DNA of 14,008 nt from CAYVBE01 sp964448935. GTDB lineage: Bacteria > Planctomycetota > Brocadiia > SM23-32. Each line of letters starts with the position of its first letter. Position 1 is the first letter of the stretch. Positions 1 to 7,172 of this stretch are shown in pieces. The stretch lies in the NCBI GenBank assembly GCA_964448935.1, contig CAYVBE010000106.1, positions 1-14,008 on the forward strand. The letters are read 5' to 3'. The notes beneath the pieces are model-generated. The model was not told the origin of the DNA and did no database searches. It worked only from the letters and a program-made list of their open reading frames with translations. A program made the position numbers and the translations under genes.

Positions 1-2
1 CC

Positions 3-845
3 GCCCTGTTCGTCACCGCCACAGGACTGCACACCGAAGCCATCAGGCGCCGCACGGCCAGCTTCATCGCCCAGGGCCTGCTCGCCGACATCCAGGCCCA
101 GCCGTTCCGGCAGGTGTTCGCCAAAACGGAATTGGACGGCAACCTGCTGGACAGCGACTCGGACGTCCCGGTCCTGAGCACGGAGCCGGAAGCCGATTAT
201 CCCGCAGCGATCTTCAGCCTTTGGCCCATCGCCGGCACGGAAGGCGAGGTGCGCAACAGCGGCCCGCTGGTTATTCAGAGTGAGTGGCTTTGGTACACCG
301 AGCGAGATACGGATTCGTTCCTCAGTTGCGAGCGCCCGAACGGCGACGACCACGACCCGGGCGACCCCGTCCTGCAACCCCGCAAGTGCTACTACCTGCT
401 GGAGGATGCCCTGGACGGCGAAGATGACGATGGCGGAGACTACGCTACCACAGACTCCGTGACGGTTTACGGCGACCCGACGACCGACCCTCCGAACCCC
501 TTCGGCCCCGACGGCGCGCCCGCGCAGGGCTACCTCGTGATAGACGAGGAATGGATACGGTACACAAGCCGCGACGGAGACGGCTTCTCCTGGGACGACC
601 TGGACGACCCGACCGAGGCCCGGGGTCAGGGGAATACGGACCCCACGGACCACGCGGAAGGCAGCCCCGTGGTCGTCGCCTCGCAGTACCCGAACTATCC
701 CCGCTTCTATTACACCGTCCAGTACTACCCGACGAACTCGTCCGGCCGGGAGACCCTTGTCATCGTCTCCGTCGCCTACGGCACGGCGAGGCAGCTGCAG
801 AGGGCCTACTTTTTCCATACCACCTACACCCCGACGCAGTACTGA
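3..845 (+). CDS. Truncated pseudopilin-like (PilV/GspI-type) protein with two internal repeats, 5' end missing
   Basis: The frame is open from the left edge to a TGA at 843-845, so the true start is outside the window. A GTG at 114 is in frame, but the 37 residues before it look real: a hydrophobic remnant (ALFVTATGL) followed by an Ala/Arg-rich helix ending in IAQGLLADIQAQPF. That is the pattern seen after the N-terminal helix of type IV pilus PilV and type II secretion GspI pseudopilins. The rest is an acidic, Tyr- and Asp-rich exported-type domain. It carries two related units, at bases 261-374 and 528-674, each with the pattern G-LVI-EW-YT-RD-D-F followed by DH/H and G-PV. The C-terminal part (SQYPNYPRFYYTVQYY) is beta-rich. 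The pseudopilin assignment is inference from the N-terminal residue pattern, because the cleavage/methylation motif itself is not in the window. It converges on the - strand gene run. Confidence 0.6.
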   Translation, partial: ALFVTATGLHTEAIRRRTASFIAQGLLADIQAQPFRQVFAKTELDGNLLDSDSDVPVLSTEPEADYPAAIFSLWPIAGTEGEVRNSGPLVIQSEWLWYTERDTDSFLSCERPNGDDHDPGDPVLQPRKCYYLLEDALDGEDDDGGDYATTDSVTVYGDPTTDPPNPFGPDGAPAQGYLVIDEEWIRYTSRDGDGFSWDDLDDPTEARGQGNTDPTDHAEGSPVVVASQYPNYPRFYYTVQYYPTNSSGRETLVIVSVAYGTARQLQRAYFFHTTYTPTQY

Positions 846-922
846 CGGGCGCGGGGCAGCCGGGACCACTGCGGCGGGGATTGAGGTGTTCGACGCGCTG
901 TTTTTCTACCGCCGACTGAATC

Positions 923-940
923 GCCCGCCGTACGGCGGGC
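923..940 (+). terminator. Perfect 18-base palindrome, likely intrinsic terminator of the truncated + strand gene
   Basis: The sequence GCCCGCC-GTAC-GGCGGGC is fully self-complementary and lies 78 bases after the stop of the + strand gene. It is followed by a pyrimidine-rich, T-containing stretch (TCTGTCTCATTCTT). The T-run is interrupted, so termination is plausible but not certain. Because it is symmetric it could serve transcripts from both sides. Confidence 0.5.
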
Positions 941-964
941 TCTGTCTCATTCTTCCGCTATTCA

Positions 965-1001
965 CCCAGGGCTCTGGCGCCTTCGTCGCCGTCGCCCTGG
1001 G
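965..1001. other. Hairpin with an 8-bp stem in the convergent intergenic region
   Basis: CCCAGGGC at 965-972 is exactly complementary to GCCCTGGG at 994-1001, with a GC-rich 21-base loop. A second small hairpin, GGCCC-TTC-GGGCC, follows at 1015-1027 and abuts the mobile-like element. No T-run follows either one, so a role in termination or mRNA 3'-end protection is a guess. Confidence 0.35.
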
Positions 1002-1025
1002 CTACTTCTGACACGGCCCTTCGGG

Positions 1026-1031
1026 CCTAAC
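1026..1031. repeat. Left copy of the 6-bp direct repeat (putative target-site duplication)
   Basis: CCTAAC lies immediately outside the left inverted repeat. The same six bases lie immediately outside the right one at 1284-1289. Confidence 0.6.
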
Positions 1032-1283
1032 CCGGATATTTCACGAGAGTTTTCCGTCCGGCGGACGTTTTTGCCCTCATGCGGCGCCCTCCGCGCTCGC
1101 CTGTCCTCGACGTGCCTTATGGCACGCCTGCGGTAGCTCGCTTGTGCGGGCTTGCCTGAGAGCAAAACCGTCGCCCTGGTGCGTACACAGGGTGTTGCTT
1201 GTGGCTGGCCGGTTTTTTTGCTGTAAGATGCGTTCCTTTAGACAGTTGCGTGCGGTCCCGAAAAACTCTCGTGTAATATCCGG
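1032..1283. mobile_element. MITE-like non-coding element, 252 bp, with terminal inverted repeats and a 6-bp target duplication
   Basis: The two ends are 22-base inverted repeats (1032-1053 and 1262-1283) that match at 21 positions. They begin CCGGATATT and continue CACGAGAG; the mismatch is the base between those two blocks. CCTAAC occurs directly outside each end (1026-1031 and 1284-1289), which is what a transposase-made target-site duplication looks like. The interior has no credible gene: the short frames crossing it are Arg/Pro-rich shadows. It holds hairpins at 1111-1126 and 1161-1222. The element sits between two convergent stops, a harmless landing place. Inverted ends plus a flanking duplication on a short non-autonomous body is the definition of a MITE or a solo IS remnant. 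The parent IS family cannot be named from this sequence alone. Confidence 0.65.
1161..1222. other. Nested stem-loop inside the MITE-like element
   Basis: AGCAAAACCG (1161-1170) is complementary to the outer bases of CGGTTTTTTTGCT (1210-1222), with extra T residues on the right arm (T7 at 1213-1219). Inside it CCCTG (1174-1178) pairs with CAGGG (1188-1192). Another hairpin, CGTGCC-TTAT-GGCACG, lies at 1111-1126. The structure supports a folded, non-coding body and could also act as a weak terminator. Confidence 0.4.
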
Positions 1284-1289
1284 CCTAAC
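1284..1289. repeat. Right copy of the 6-bp direct repeat (putative target-site duplication)
   Basis: CCTAAC is identical to 1026-1031. Removing the element plus one copy would rejoin GGGCCTAACGGCC as the inferred empty site. Confidence 0.6.
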
Positions 1290-1345
1290 GGCCTTACGCC
1301 TGATCGGCCTGATGGCATGAAGGTCTGAACGGCGGCTCAAGACCC

Positions 1346-3031
1346 TCACTCCTCGTCCGCGGACTTCCGCACTTCTTCCACCAGGTCGGGGTCGCCGCCG
1401 GCGCTCAGGTAGTAGTCCAGGCTGAGCTTCGACAGGTCCAGCGTCGGCTCCCCGGCGGTGGCCTGCAGGACCTCCTCCTTCTCGGACTGGTAGCGGGCGG
1501 CCTCCTCCGGCGGCAGGTTGAAGGGGTGCATGTGGAACTGCCAGTTCAACCCCGGCTGCCGGCCGGGCAGCCAGGGCTCGCCCTCCGGCTCCTCTGATGG
1601 GACCGGTTCCCCGTCCTCCACGCCGCCGGGGTGACCGTAGCGCTCCTCGTAGCTCGCCAAGGTGCCCTTCATCCTCTTGTATGCGGCGCGCTGCCCGGCG
1701 CTTAGCTCGCCCTGCATCAGGTTGCGCAGCTCGTTGGGGTCTTCCTGCAGGTCGTAGAGTTCCTCGCGCCCTTCGTCGAACCAGAAGTTGAACTTGTAGC
1801 GCTGCCCGCGCAGGGATATCCACCGGCTGCGCCCACTGGCGTTCTCCGCGTAGTGGACCGATCGGTCCCGCGTGCCGCAGCCCTCGGGGATGAGAAGCGA
1901 CTCGCCCGGCAGGTCGTAGTCGGCGGGATACCGGACGCCGCAGGCGTCCAGGATCGTGGGCATGACGTCCATCAGGTCGGCGTGGTCGTGCCGCACGGCG
2001 CCCCGCGGCACGCGCTCGGGCCAGCGGAGTATGAGGGGCACGCGGACGGCGGGGTCCTTGGGCAGGCTTTTGCCCCACGAGCCGTCGTCGCCCAGCATCT
2101 CGCCGTGGTCGGAGGTCATGATGATGAGGGTGTTGTCGAGCTGGCCGATCTCCTCCAGGGCGGCCAGTATCTTGCCGATGTTCTTGTCCACGTGGGTGAC
2201 GGCGGCCATGTAGAGTTCGCGCACGCGGCGGGTCTTCTCGGGATCGGTGTAATCGTCGCCGTGGCGCGAGCGCTCCAGTTTGGGGTGGGGGTTCTCCTCC
2301 AGCGGTGTGGGGGAGGGCAGATCGGCGCCCTTGTAGAGGTCGGCCAGGTTGTCCGGCACCGCGAAGGGCGGATGCGGCGCGATCCAGCCGGCCCACAGGA
2401 AGAAGGGGCGGTTGCGGTTCTGCCGGATCATCTCCGCCGCGCGGTCGCCCACCCAGGAGGTGCCGTGGTGCTCCTCGGGCAGCAGGGAGCGCTGCGGCTG
2501 GCGGTAGAGCAGGTTGCGGATGCCGTGGATGTTGCGGATGTGCCCCAGCCCCTGCCGGCGCAGATACATGGCGAAATCGTCGTCGGCCGGGTTCCGGAAA
2601 AGCTCCTGCATGAGCTGCATGCGGTGGAGGCCGTGGTGATTACGCGCGGGGCGGAAGTGCATCTTGCCGACCGACTCGCAGTGGTAGCCGTTGTCGGCCA
2701 GTATCCTGGGCAGCCGGGGTATCTCGCGCGGGATGACGGCGCTGTTGTTGACGGGCATGCCCGTGTGGCGCGAGTAGAGGCCGGTCAGCAGGTTGTGCCG
2801 CGCGGGGACGCAGACGGGGTTGGGCGTGCAGCCGTGGGTGAACGCGCAGCCCTCGCGCACCAGGCGGTCCAGGTTGGGCGTCATCATGTGATCGTAGCCG
2901 AGCGCGCCGATGGTGTCGTGGCGCTGCTGATCGGTGAACAGGATGACGACGTTCGGCTTGTCCTCGGGCCGCTCCTGCTTGAAGAGCGGGAACGTGTAGT
3001 CGGACACCTTCTCGGCGGGTTCATCAGCCAT
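1346..3031 (-). CDS. Type I sulfatase (arylsulfatase A superfamily), Cys type, with a C-terminal extension
   Basis: The 561-residue protein would hydrolyse a sulfate ester; its substrate cannot be told from sequence. The sulfatase signature is C74-V-P-A-R78, where the Cys would be converted to formylglycine. Metal and active-site positions are visible: D34 in FTDQQ, K123 and H125 in GKMHF, D308-H309 in TSDHGE, and K321. The family-typical tail motif ELYDLQEDPNELRNL (residues 425-439) is followed by about 120 more residues, Glu/Pro-rich around 470-490, longer than many members. There is no signal peptide: the N terminus (MADEPAEKVSDYTFPLF) is polar and runs into the PNVVILFTD core strand. AAAGG lies 8 bases before the ATG. 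It starts 24 bases after the stop of the upstream sulfatase, so the two are almost certainly cotranscribed. No formylglycine-generating enzyme or anSME is in the window. Confidence 0.9.
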   Translation of the reverse strand: MADEPAEKVSDYTFPLFKQERPEDKPNVVILFTDQQRHDTIGALGYDHMMTPNLDRLVREGCAFTHGCTPNPVCVPARHNLLTGLYSRHTGMPVNNSAVIPREIPRLPRILADNGYHCESVGKMHFRPARNHHGLHRMQLMQELFRNPADDDFAMYLRRQGLGHIRNIHGIRNLLYRQPQRSLLPEEHHGTSWVGDRAAEMIRQNRNRPFFLWAGWIAPHPPFAVPDNLADLYKGADLPSPTPLEENPHPKLERSRHGDDYTDPEKTRRVRELYMAAVTHVDKNIGKILAALEEIGQLDNTLIIMTSDHGEMLGDDGSWGKSLPKDPAVRVPLILRWPERVPRGAVRHDHADLMDVMPTILDACGVRYPADYDLPGESLLIPEGCGTRDRSVHYAENASGRSRWISLRGQRYKFNFWFDEGREELYDLQEDPNELRNLMQGELSAGQRAAYKRMKGTLASYEERYGHPGGVEDGEPVPSEEPEGEPWLPGRQPGLNWQFHMHPFNLPPEEAARYQSEKEEVLQATAGEPTLDLSKLSLDYYLSAGGDPDLVEEVRKSADEE

Positions 3032-3055
3032 CAGATCGGCCTTTCTTGAGTTCGG

Positions 3056-4480
3056 TCACCTGTCGGTCCACATGCGGCGGCTGCGCACCTGTGACGCGCC
3101 GGGGTGGTTCGTGCGCTCCATGAATTCGATGGTCTTCTCGCGGAGCATTTCCAGCGAGTCCGCGTATCCGGGATCGTCTATGACGTTGTGCATCTCGTGC
3201 GGGTCGGCGGCCAGGTCGTAGAGTTCGTCCCAATTGCCGCAGTTCCAGCCGTATTTCAGGTCGCCGTGGCGGCAGGTGAGCATGGTGGTGGACAGCCCGT
3301 TGACGCCCCAGAACTCCACGAAGTTCGTGTCGCGCCACTCAGTCGCCTCGTCCCGCAGCAGGGGCAGGAGGGAGCGGCCGTGGACGCTCTCCGCATCGTA
3401 TTCGGCCCCGGCGAGGTCCAGGATGGTGGGGTAGACGTCCAGCAGCGAGGCCCATTCCCCCCGCACGGTGCCGGGAGTGCCCGGTGCGTTGTGCAGCACC
3501 ATGCCGATGCGCTGAATCTCCTCGAAATGGTGCCAGCCCTTATCAATCAGCCCCCCGTGGCTGCCGAGCGTCTGGCCGTGGTCGCTGGTGAATATGACCA
3601 CGGTGTCCTCGGCCAGCCCGCGCTGCTCCAGGTGGTCCATGATGCGCCCGACCTGCGCGTCAATGTCGGTCGCGTTGGCGTAGTAGACTTTGATCACCTG
3701 CTCCCAGTCCTTCCAGGTCAGCCCGGGCTTGCCGGGCGCGATTTTCACCTGGTGGGGGCGGTTGATGCCCGGCGAGTCCCACTCGTAATTCGGCCGGCGG
3801 GGTATCTCCACGTCCTCGTAGCGCTGCAGGTATTCGGCCGGCGCCTCGTAGGCGGCGTGCGGCCCGGGCTCGCAATACCAGAGGAAGAACGGCCGGTCGT
3901 CCTCGGCGAACTCGTCAATCATGCTGATGCCCTGCTCGGCCAGCCAGTAGGGCATGCTGGCCTCGGGCGGTCCATCGAGGCGCCAGCCTTTCAGCGGGCC
4001 GTCCACGAGTGTCCTCTTCGGGTCGAGCCCCTCGTTGTCCAGGTATTCCTGATAGCCCGGAAAGCTGGGCCACTCGAATCCGCGGGTGGTGGGATGGGAG
4101 CGGTCCGGGGCCAGGCCGAAGTCCTCGCCCCGTCGCCCACTGAGGTGCCACTTGCCCACGTGGCCGCAGCGGTAGCCGGCTTGCTCCAGCCGGCGCGACA
4201 GCAGGTGCGGCCCGTCCGGCAGCTCCTTGACCGGCGTGGGCAGATCGTTGCAATTACACAGCACGCCGTGGTTGTGCACGTGCAGCCCCGTCATGATGGA
4301 GGCCCGCGCGGGCGAGCAGACCGGGCAGGTGGTGTAGGCGGTCTCGAAACGGACGCCCTCCGCCGCCAGCCGGTCAATGTTCGGGGTCTGACAGGGCGTC
4401 TCGCCGTAGCACCCCAGCGCCGAGAGCCGGTGCTGGTCGGTAAAGATGAGCACTATGTTGGGTCGGTCGGTCTTTGCCAT
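3056..4480 (-). CDS. Type I sulfatase (arylsulfatase A superfamily), Cys type
   Basis: The 474-residue protein is of ordinary length for the family. Visible catalytic features are D15 in FTDQH, the signature C55-S-P-A-R59 (formylglycine site at C55), K110 and H112 in GKWHL, D300-H301 in TSDHGQ, K314, and the C-terminal ELYDLAADPHEMHNV. Like its neighbour it begins almost directly with the first core strand (RPNIVLIFTD) and has no signal peptide, so it is predicted to be cytoplasmic. That is unlike many sulfatases for external polysaccharides. GGGAG lies about 7 bases before the ATG. It follows the AmrS stop by 18 bases and precedes the second sulfatase by 24. The two sulfatases share the fold but differ clearly in sequence and length, so they are not a recent duplication. 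Substrates could be sulfated sugars or small sulfate esters; this cannot be resolved here. Confidence 0.9.
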   Translation of the reverse strand: MAKTDRPNIVLIFTDQHRLSALGCYGETPCQTPNIDRLAAEGVRFETAYTTCPVCSPARASIMTGLHVHNHGVLCNCNDLPTPVKELPDGPHLLSRRLEQAGYRCGHVGKWHLSGRRGEDFGLAPDRSHPTTRGFEWPSFPGYQEYLDNEGLDPKRTLVDGPLKGWRLDGPPEASMPYWLAEQGISMIDEFAEDDRPFFLWYCEPGPHAAYEAPAEYLQRYEDVEIPRRPNYEWDSPGINRPHQVKIAPGKPGLTWKDWEQVIKVYYANATDIDAQVGRIMDHLEQRGLAEDTVVIFTSDHGQTLGSHGGLIDKGWHHFEEIQRIGMVLHNAPGTPGTVRGEWASLLDVYPTILDLAGAEYDAESVHGRSLLPLLRDEATEWRDTNFVEFWGVNGLSTTMLTCRHGDLKYGWNCGNWDELYDLAADPHEMHNVIDDPGYADSLEMLREKTIEFMERTNHPGASQVRSRRMWTDR

Positions 4481-4498
4481 CCTTTGCTCCCATGGAAC

Positions 4499-5665
4499 TC
4501 ATTCGTTGCTTTCGCCTTGCCCCGACACTTTCCAGACGCCGGAAACCTCGCGGCCACAGTGGGGGCATTTGCCGTTTTCGATCTTGTTCTCCAGCACGTG
4601 GAAGCCGACGCGGTGGATCAGGCGCTCGCCACAGCCGGGACAGTAGCTGGAGTTGTGGGCGTGGCCGGGCACGTTGCCCACGTAGATGTGGTGCAACCCC
4701 ACTTCCTCGGCTATCCCCGCCAGCTTCTCCAGCGTTGAGACGGGCGTCATCTCGACCTGCTTCATCTTGTAGAGCGGCGTGAAGCGGGTGAAGTGCAGCG
4801 GAACGTCCGGCCCGACGTTCTCCACGATCCAGCCGCACATCTGCCGCACCTGCTGCGGATCGTCGTTGTAGCCGGGAACGACCAGATTGACCAGCTCCAG
4901 GTGGACGTCGGACTCGCGGACCGTCTTGATGGATTCCAGCACGGGCTGCAGCGTGCCGCCGCTGACCTCGCGGTAGAACTCCTCGGTGAACGCCTTCAGG
5001 TCTATCTTCACCGCGTCCACAACCGTGAGCAGCTTCTTCATGGGCTTCGGGTTGATGTAACCGTTGGAGACGACGGCGGTTTTGATGCCGGCCCGACGGG
5101 CGAGTTTCGCGGTATCGTACATGTATTCGTAGAACGTGACCGGCTCCGCGAAAGTGAAGCAGATGATGGGCAGCTCGTGCTGCTTCGCCAGGTGCACCAC
5201 CTGCGACGGCAGCACCTCGCGGTACCTCACCTCCTCCAGCGGCCTCTGGGATATCTGCCAGTTCTGGCAATACTTGCAGCTCAGGTTACAGCCGACCGTG
5301 GCCACGCAGAGGCGGCTGCGGCCGGGCAGGAAGTGGAAGAAAGGCGCCTTCTCGATGGGTTCGATGCTCAGGGAGCAGGGCCGCCCGTAAACCACCGAGT
5401 AGAGCGTGCCGTCCCGGTTTTCCCGGTTGCGGCAGAAGCCCCGCTGGCCGGGCAGGATCGAGCAGCGGCGCGGGCACATCTGGCACTGCACGCGGCCGTC
5501 CGGAAAGGATTCGTAGAACATGGCCTCTCTCTGTCCGGGCTGCGGCTCTGCGGATTCCGCGGCTCTGGAACGGGAAAGCAGACCGCGCCCGGCGCTGAGC
5601 ATGACGCCCACGCCCAGCCCGACGAGAAGCGCGCAGGCCAGCACCATCGCCCTATAGCGTCTCAT
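4499..5665 (-). CDS. amrS: AmmeMemoRadiSam system radical SAM protein AmrS, with N-terminal hydrophobic segment
   Basis: This 388-residue radical SAM enzyme is of the pyruvate-formate-lyase-activase-like AmrS family. The SAM/4Fe-4S motif is C126-NLS-C130-KY-C133, followed by QNWQIS, typical of AmrS. A conserved N-terminal Cys set (C61, C64, C68, C78) and a C-terminal zinc-ribbon pair (C342/C345 and C367/C370) are also present. The start is placed at 5665 rather than an upstream in-frame codon (5767), because GGAGGG lies 5 bases before it and the upstream 34 residues overlap the preceding gene and look non-native. It begins MRRYRA followed by a hydrophobic stretch (residues about 6-23), then Ser/Arg-rich sequence: a signal peptide or membrane anchor, which is odd for an Fe-S radical enzyme. 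It overlaps the Memo-AMMECR1 gene by 14 bases. The family reaction is uncertain to me. It is not an anSME, since no SPASM Cys clusters are seen. Confidence 0.9.
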   Translation of the reverse strand: MRRYRAMVLACALLVGLGVGVMLSAGRGLLSRSRAAESAEPQPGQREAMFYESFPDGRVQCQMCPRRCSILPGQRGFCRNRENRDGTLYSVVYGRPCSLSIEPIEKAPFFHFLPGRSRLCVATVGCNLSCKYCQNWQISQRPLEEVRYREVLPSQVVHLAKQHELPIICFTFAEPVTFYEYMYDTAKLARRAGIKTAVVSNGYINPKPMKKLLTVVDAVKIDLKAFTEEFYREVSGGTLQPVLESIKTVRESDVHLELVNLVVPGYNDDPQQVRQMCGWIVENVGPDVPLHFTRFTPLYKMKQVEMTPVSTLEKLAGIAEEVGLHHIYVGNVPGHAHNSSYCPGCGERLIHRVGFHVLENKIENGKCPHCGREVSGVWKVSGQGESNE

Positions 5666-7163
5666 CGGCTCCCTCCGCAAAGCACTGCGTCTTATAGATA
5701 TAAAACTCGACATCGTCCCCGCGCCACGCATCGTCGGGCAGCCCGGCCTTGCGGCACAAATGCCCAAGTGTCTCCTCCCGGCTCCAGCCCTGCTCCGAGG
5801 CCACCTTGGGCAGGTAGGTGGCGCTGCGGTGGCCCTTCACGATCTGGATGCCGTCCTCCCCCGGCTTGAAGGCTTCCGGCCCGTCCACGGGTATCAGCGG
5901 GGTGAGGTAGACGTTGATCTCGATGGTGACCTCGTCGAGTTCGGAGAGCTTGAGCGGCCCGAAGCGGGGATCGGCGCAGGCGCTGCGGACGGCCATGTAG
6001 GGGACGATGCGGCAGAGGCTGACCCGCGAAGCGTGGCAGCCGATGCAGCCCCGCAGTTGCCCGTCCTTGTAGAGCGTAACGAACACGCCGCGAGAGCCAC
6101 GGCACTCCGGGTAGTCGGCCGGGTCCACCTCCGGAAGGCGCTTGTGGGTCAGGTATTCCCGGATGCTGCTCCGCGCCAGGGCCAGCAGACGCCGCCGGCT
6201 GTCCGGCCCGAGGAGCTTCCAGCCAGACTGCACCTCCGGATCCTTGCTCTCCGCGGGCGGTTCTTCACCACTCTCCAGGAAGGCAAAAGCCCCATAGCCG
6301 ACAACGCGATCCTTCGTCCCGGCCGTGTCGCCGGAGTTGGCGTATTCCTGGAGGCGCGCCTCGAAAGGTCCGCGTTCGGCCAGCGTCATAAGCAGCATCA
6401 CCACGGCCGTCCGCCCGCACATCGAGTACTTCTGGTTGAGCAGCCCGTAGTAGAGCGGGCGCGCCCGGCCCTTTACGACCGCGTCCACCGTCTGCCGGTC
6501 CAGGGCGACGGCCTCCTCGTAGGGCAGGTAGTGCGACAGGTCTGTGGAGGCGATGAACAGGACGTTCCTGTCTTTGGTGGCCTGGTTGAGGCACTTCGCC
6601 ACCGTGCGGCACGTGTTCAGCGAAAAGTCGCCGGTCAGCACGGGCAGGATATTGAAGTCTTCGAGCACCGCCTGGAGGAAAGGTAGCTGGACCTCCAGGG
6701 AATGCTCACCCGCATGTCGGTCGGGCAGGAAGCGGATCAAATCGTCGGCGTCCATCAGCTCCTGCGCCAGCTTCCGGTCCACGGGCACCCGTCCCAGAGG
6801 CGTCTCGTAGGCTTCGTAGGCACCCACCGAAACCCCGGTGAACGGCTTTCCCCGGTGGCAGGGGCCCATCAGCACCACGGTGTCGTAGTTCCGCCCCCGA
6901 AGCTGACCGTAGGCGTGCGCGGCCACCGGGCCCGAATAGACGTAGCCCGCGTGGGGACTGATCAGCCCGGCGATCTTCCCCTCAAGCGATTCGCCATCGG
7001 CCTCCTCCAGAAACGAATACACGCTCTCCCGGAGCTTCTCCCGGTCGGCGGGATAAAACGCGCCGGCCACAGCCGGTTTCCGATCCTTCGGCTCCGCCGC
7101 TGCAATCGTCCCGCAGATGAGCAGAGTGCACAGCCAGACGACATGTCGGCGGAAGGTATTCAT
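5652..7163 (-). CDS. Memo-AMMECR1 fusion protein (AmmeMemoRadiSam proteins B and A), with signal peptide
   Basis: One 503-residue chain joins two proteins usually encoded separately. Residues 1-23 (MNTFRRHVVWLCTLLICGTIAAA) look like a Sec signal peptide with cleavage near AAA-EP, so the product should be exported. Residues about 30-295 are the Memo domain (related to extradiol-dioxygenase LigB folds). H71 in SPHAGY, H103 in GPCHRG and C249 in SMCGR match the metal-ligand set known for human MEMO1, and EHSLEVQLPF (153-162) and STDLSHY (206-212) are conserved. Residues about 315-490 are the AMMECR1 domain, with the hallmark RGCIG at 371-375 and ACADPRFGPL. The start ATG overlaps, as ATGA, the stop of the upstream membrane protein in that protein's restored frame. 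Only a weak GAG precedes it, so translational coupling is likely. The stop lies inside the start of amrS. The biochemical role of the triad is not assigned here. Confidence 0.9.
   Translation of the reverse strand: MNTFRRHVVWLCTLLICGTIAAAEPKDRKPAVAGAFYPADREKLRESVYSFLEEADGESLEGKIAGLISPHAGYVYSGPVAAHAYGQLRGRNYDTVVLMGPCHRGKPFTGVSVGAYEAYETPLGRVPVDRKLAQELMDADDLIRFLPDRHAGEHSLEVQLPFLQAVLEDFNILPVLTGDFSLNTCRTVAKCLNQATKDRNVLFIASTDLSHYLPYEEAVALDRQTVDAVVKGRARPLYYGLLNQKYSMCGRTAVVMLLMTLAERGPFEARLQEYANSGDTAGTKDRVVGYGAFAFLESGEEPPAESKDPEVQSGWKLLGPDSRRRLLALARSSIREYLTHKRLPEVDPADYPECRGSRGVFVTLYKDGQLRGCIGCHASRVSLCRIVPYMAVRSACADPRFGPLKLSELDEVTIEINVYLTPLIPVDGPEAFKPGEDGIQIVKGHRSATYLPKVASEQGWSREETLGHLCRKAGLPDDAWRGDDVEFYIYKTQCFAEGADETL
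5671..5676 (-). promoter_or_regulatory. Shine-Dalgarno that fixes the amrS start
   Basis: On the - strand GGAGGG ends 5 bases before the ATG at 5663-5665. It lies inside the last codons of the Memo-AMMECR1 gene and supports the 388-residue reading over the longer one. Confidence 0.65.
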
Positions 7164-7172
7164 CTCAGCTCT

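Noticed and set aside
962..1165. 67-codon - strand frame across the left half of the MITE-like element as a possible transposase remnant
   Set aside because: It is Arg-rich, has no transposase motif, and crosses the element boundary.
1284..1345. Intrinsic terminator for the - strand run just after the last sulfatase
   Set aside because: Only short GGCC-type pairings and repeated CAGGC words are seen, with no stem followed by a T-run.
1077..2396. 439-codon - strand frame overlapping the first sulfatase and the mobile-like element
   Set aside because: The translation is Arg/Pro/Gly-rich in an alternative frame of the sulfatase; no family features.
1853..3049. 398-codon + strand open frame opposite the first sulfatase
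   Set aside because: The sulfatase signature and active-site residues lie on the other strand; this frame has no recognisable domain.
3104..4738. Long + strand open frame of 544 codons opposite the second sulfatase and amrS
   Set aside because: It is antisense to strongly conserved sulfatase and AmrS motifs, has Val/Gly/Ala-rich low-information translation, and is the usual GC-rich shadow.
4499..5665. Radical SAM gene as an anaerobic sulfatase-maturating enzyme, given the adjacent sulfatases
   Set aside because: The Cys motif CNLSCKYCQNWQIS, the N-terminal Cys set and the C-terminal zinc ribbon match AmrS, there are no SPASM cluster motifs, and Memo and AMMECR1 are next door.
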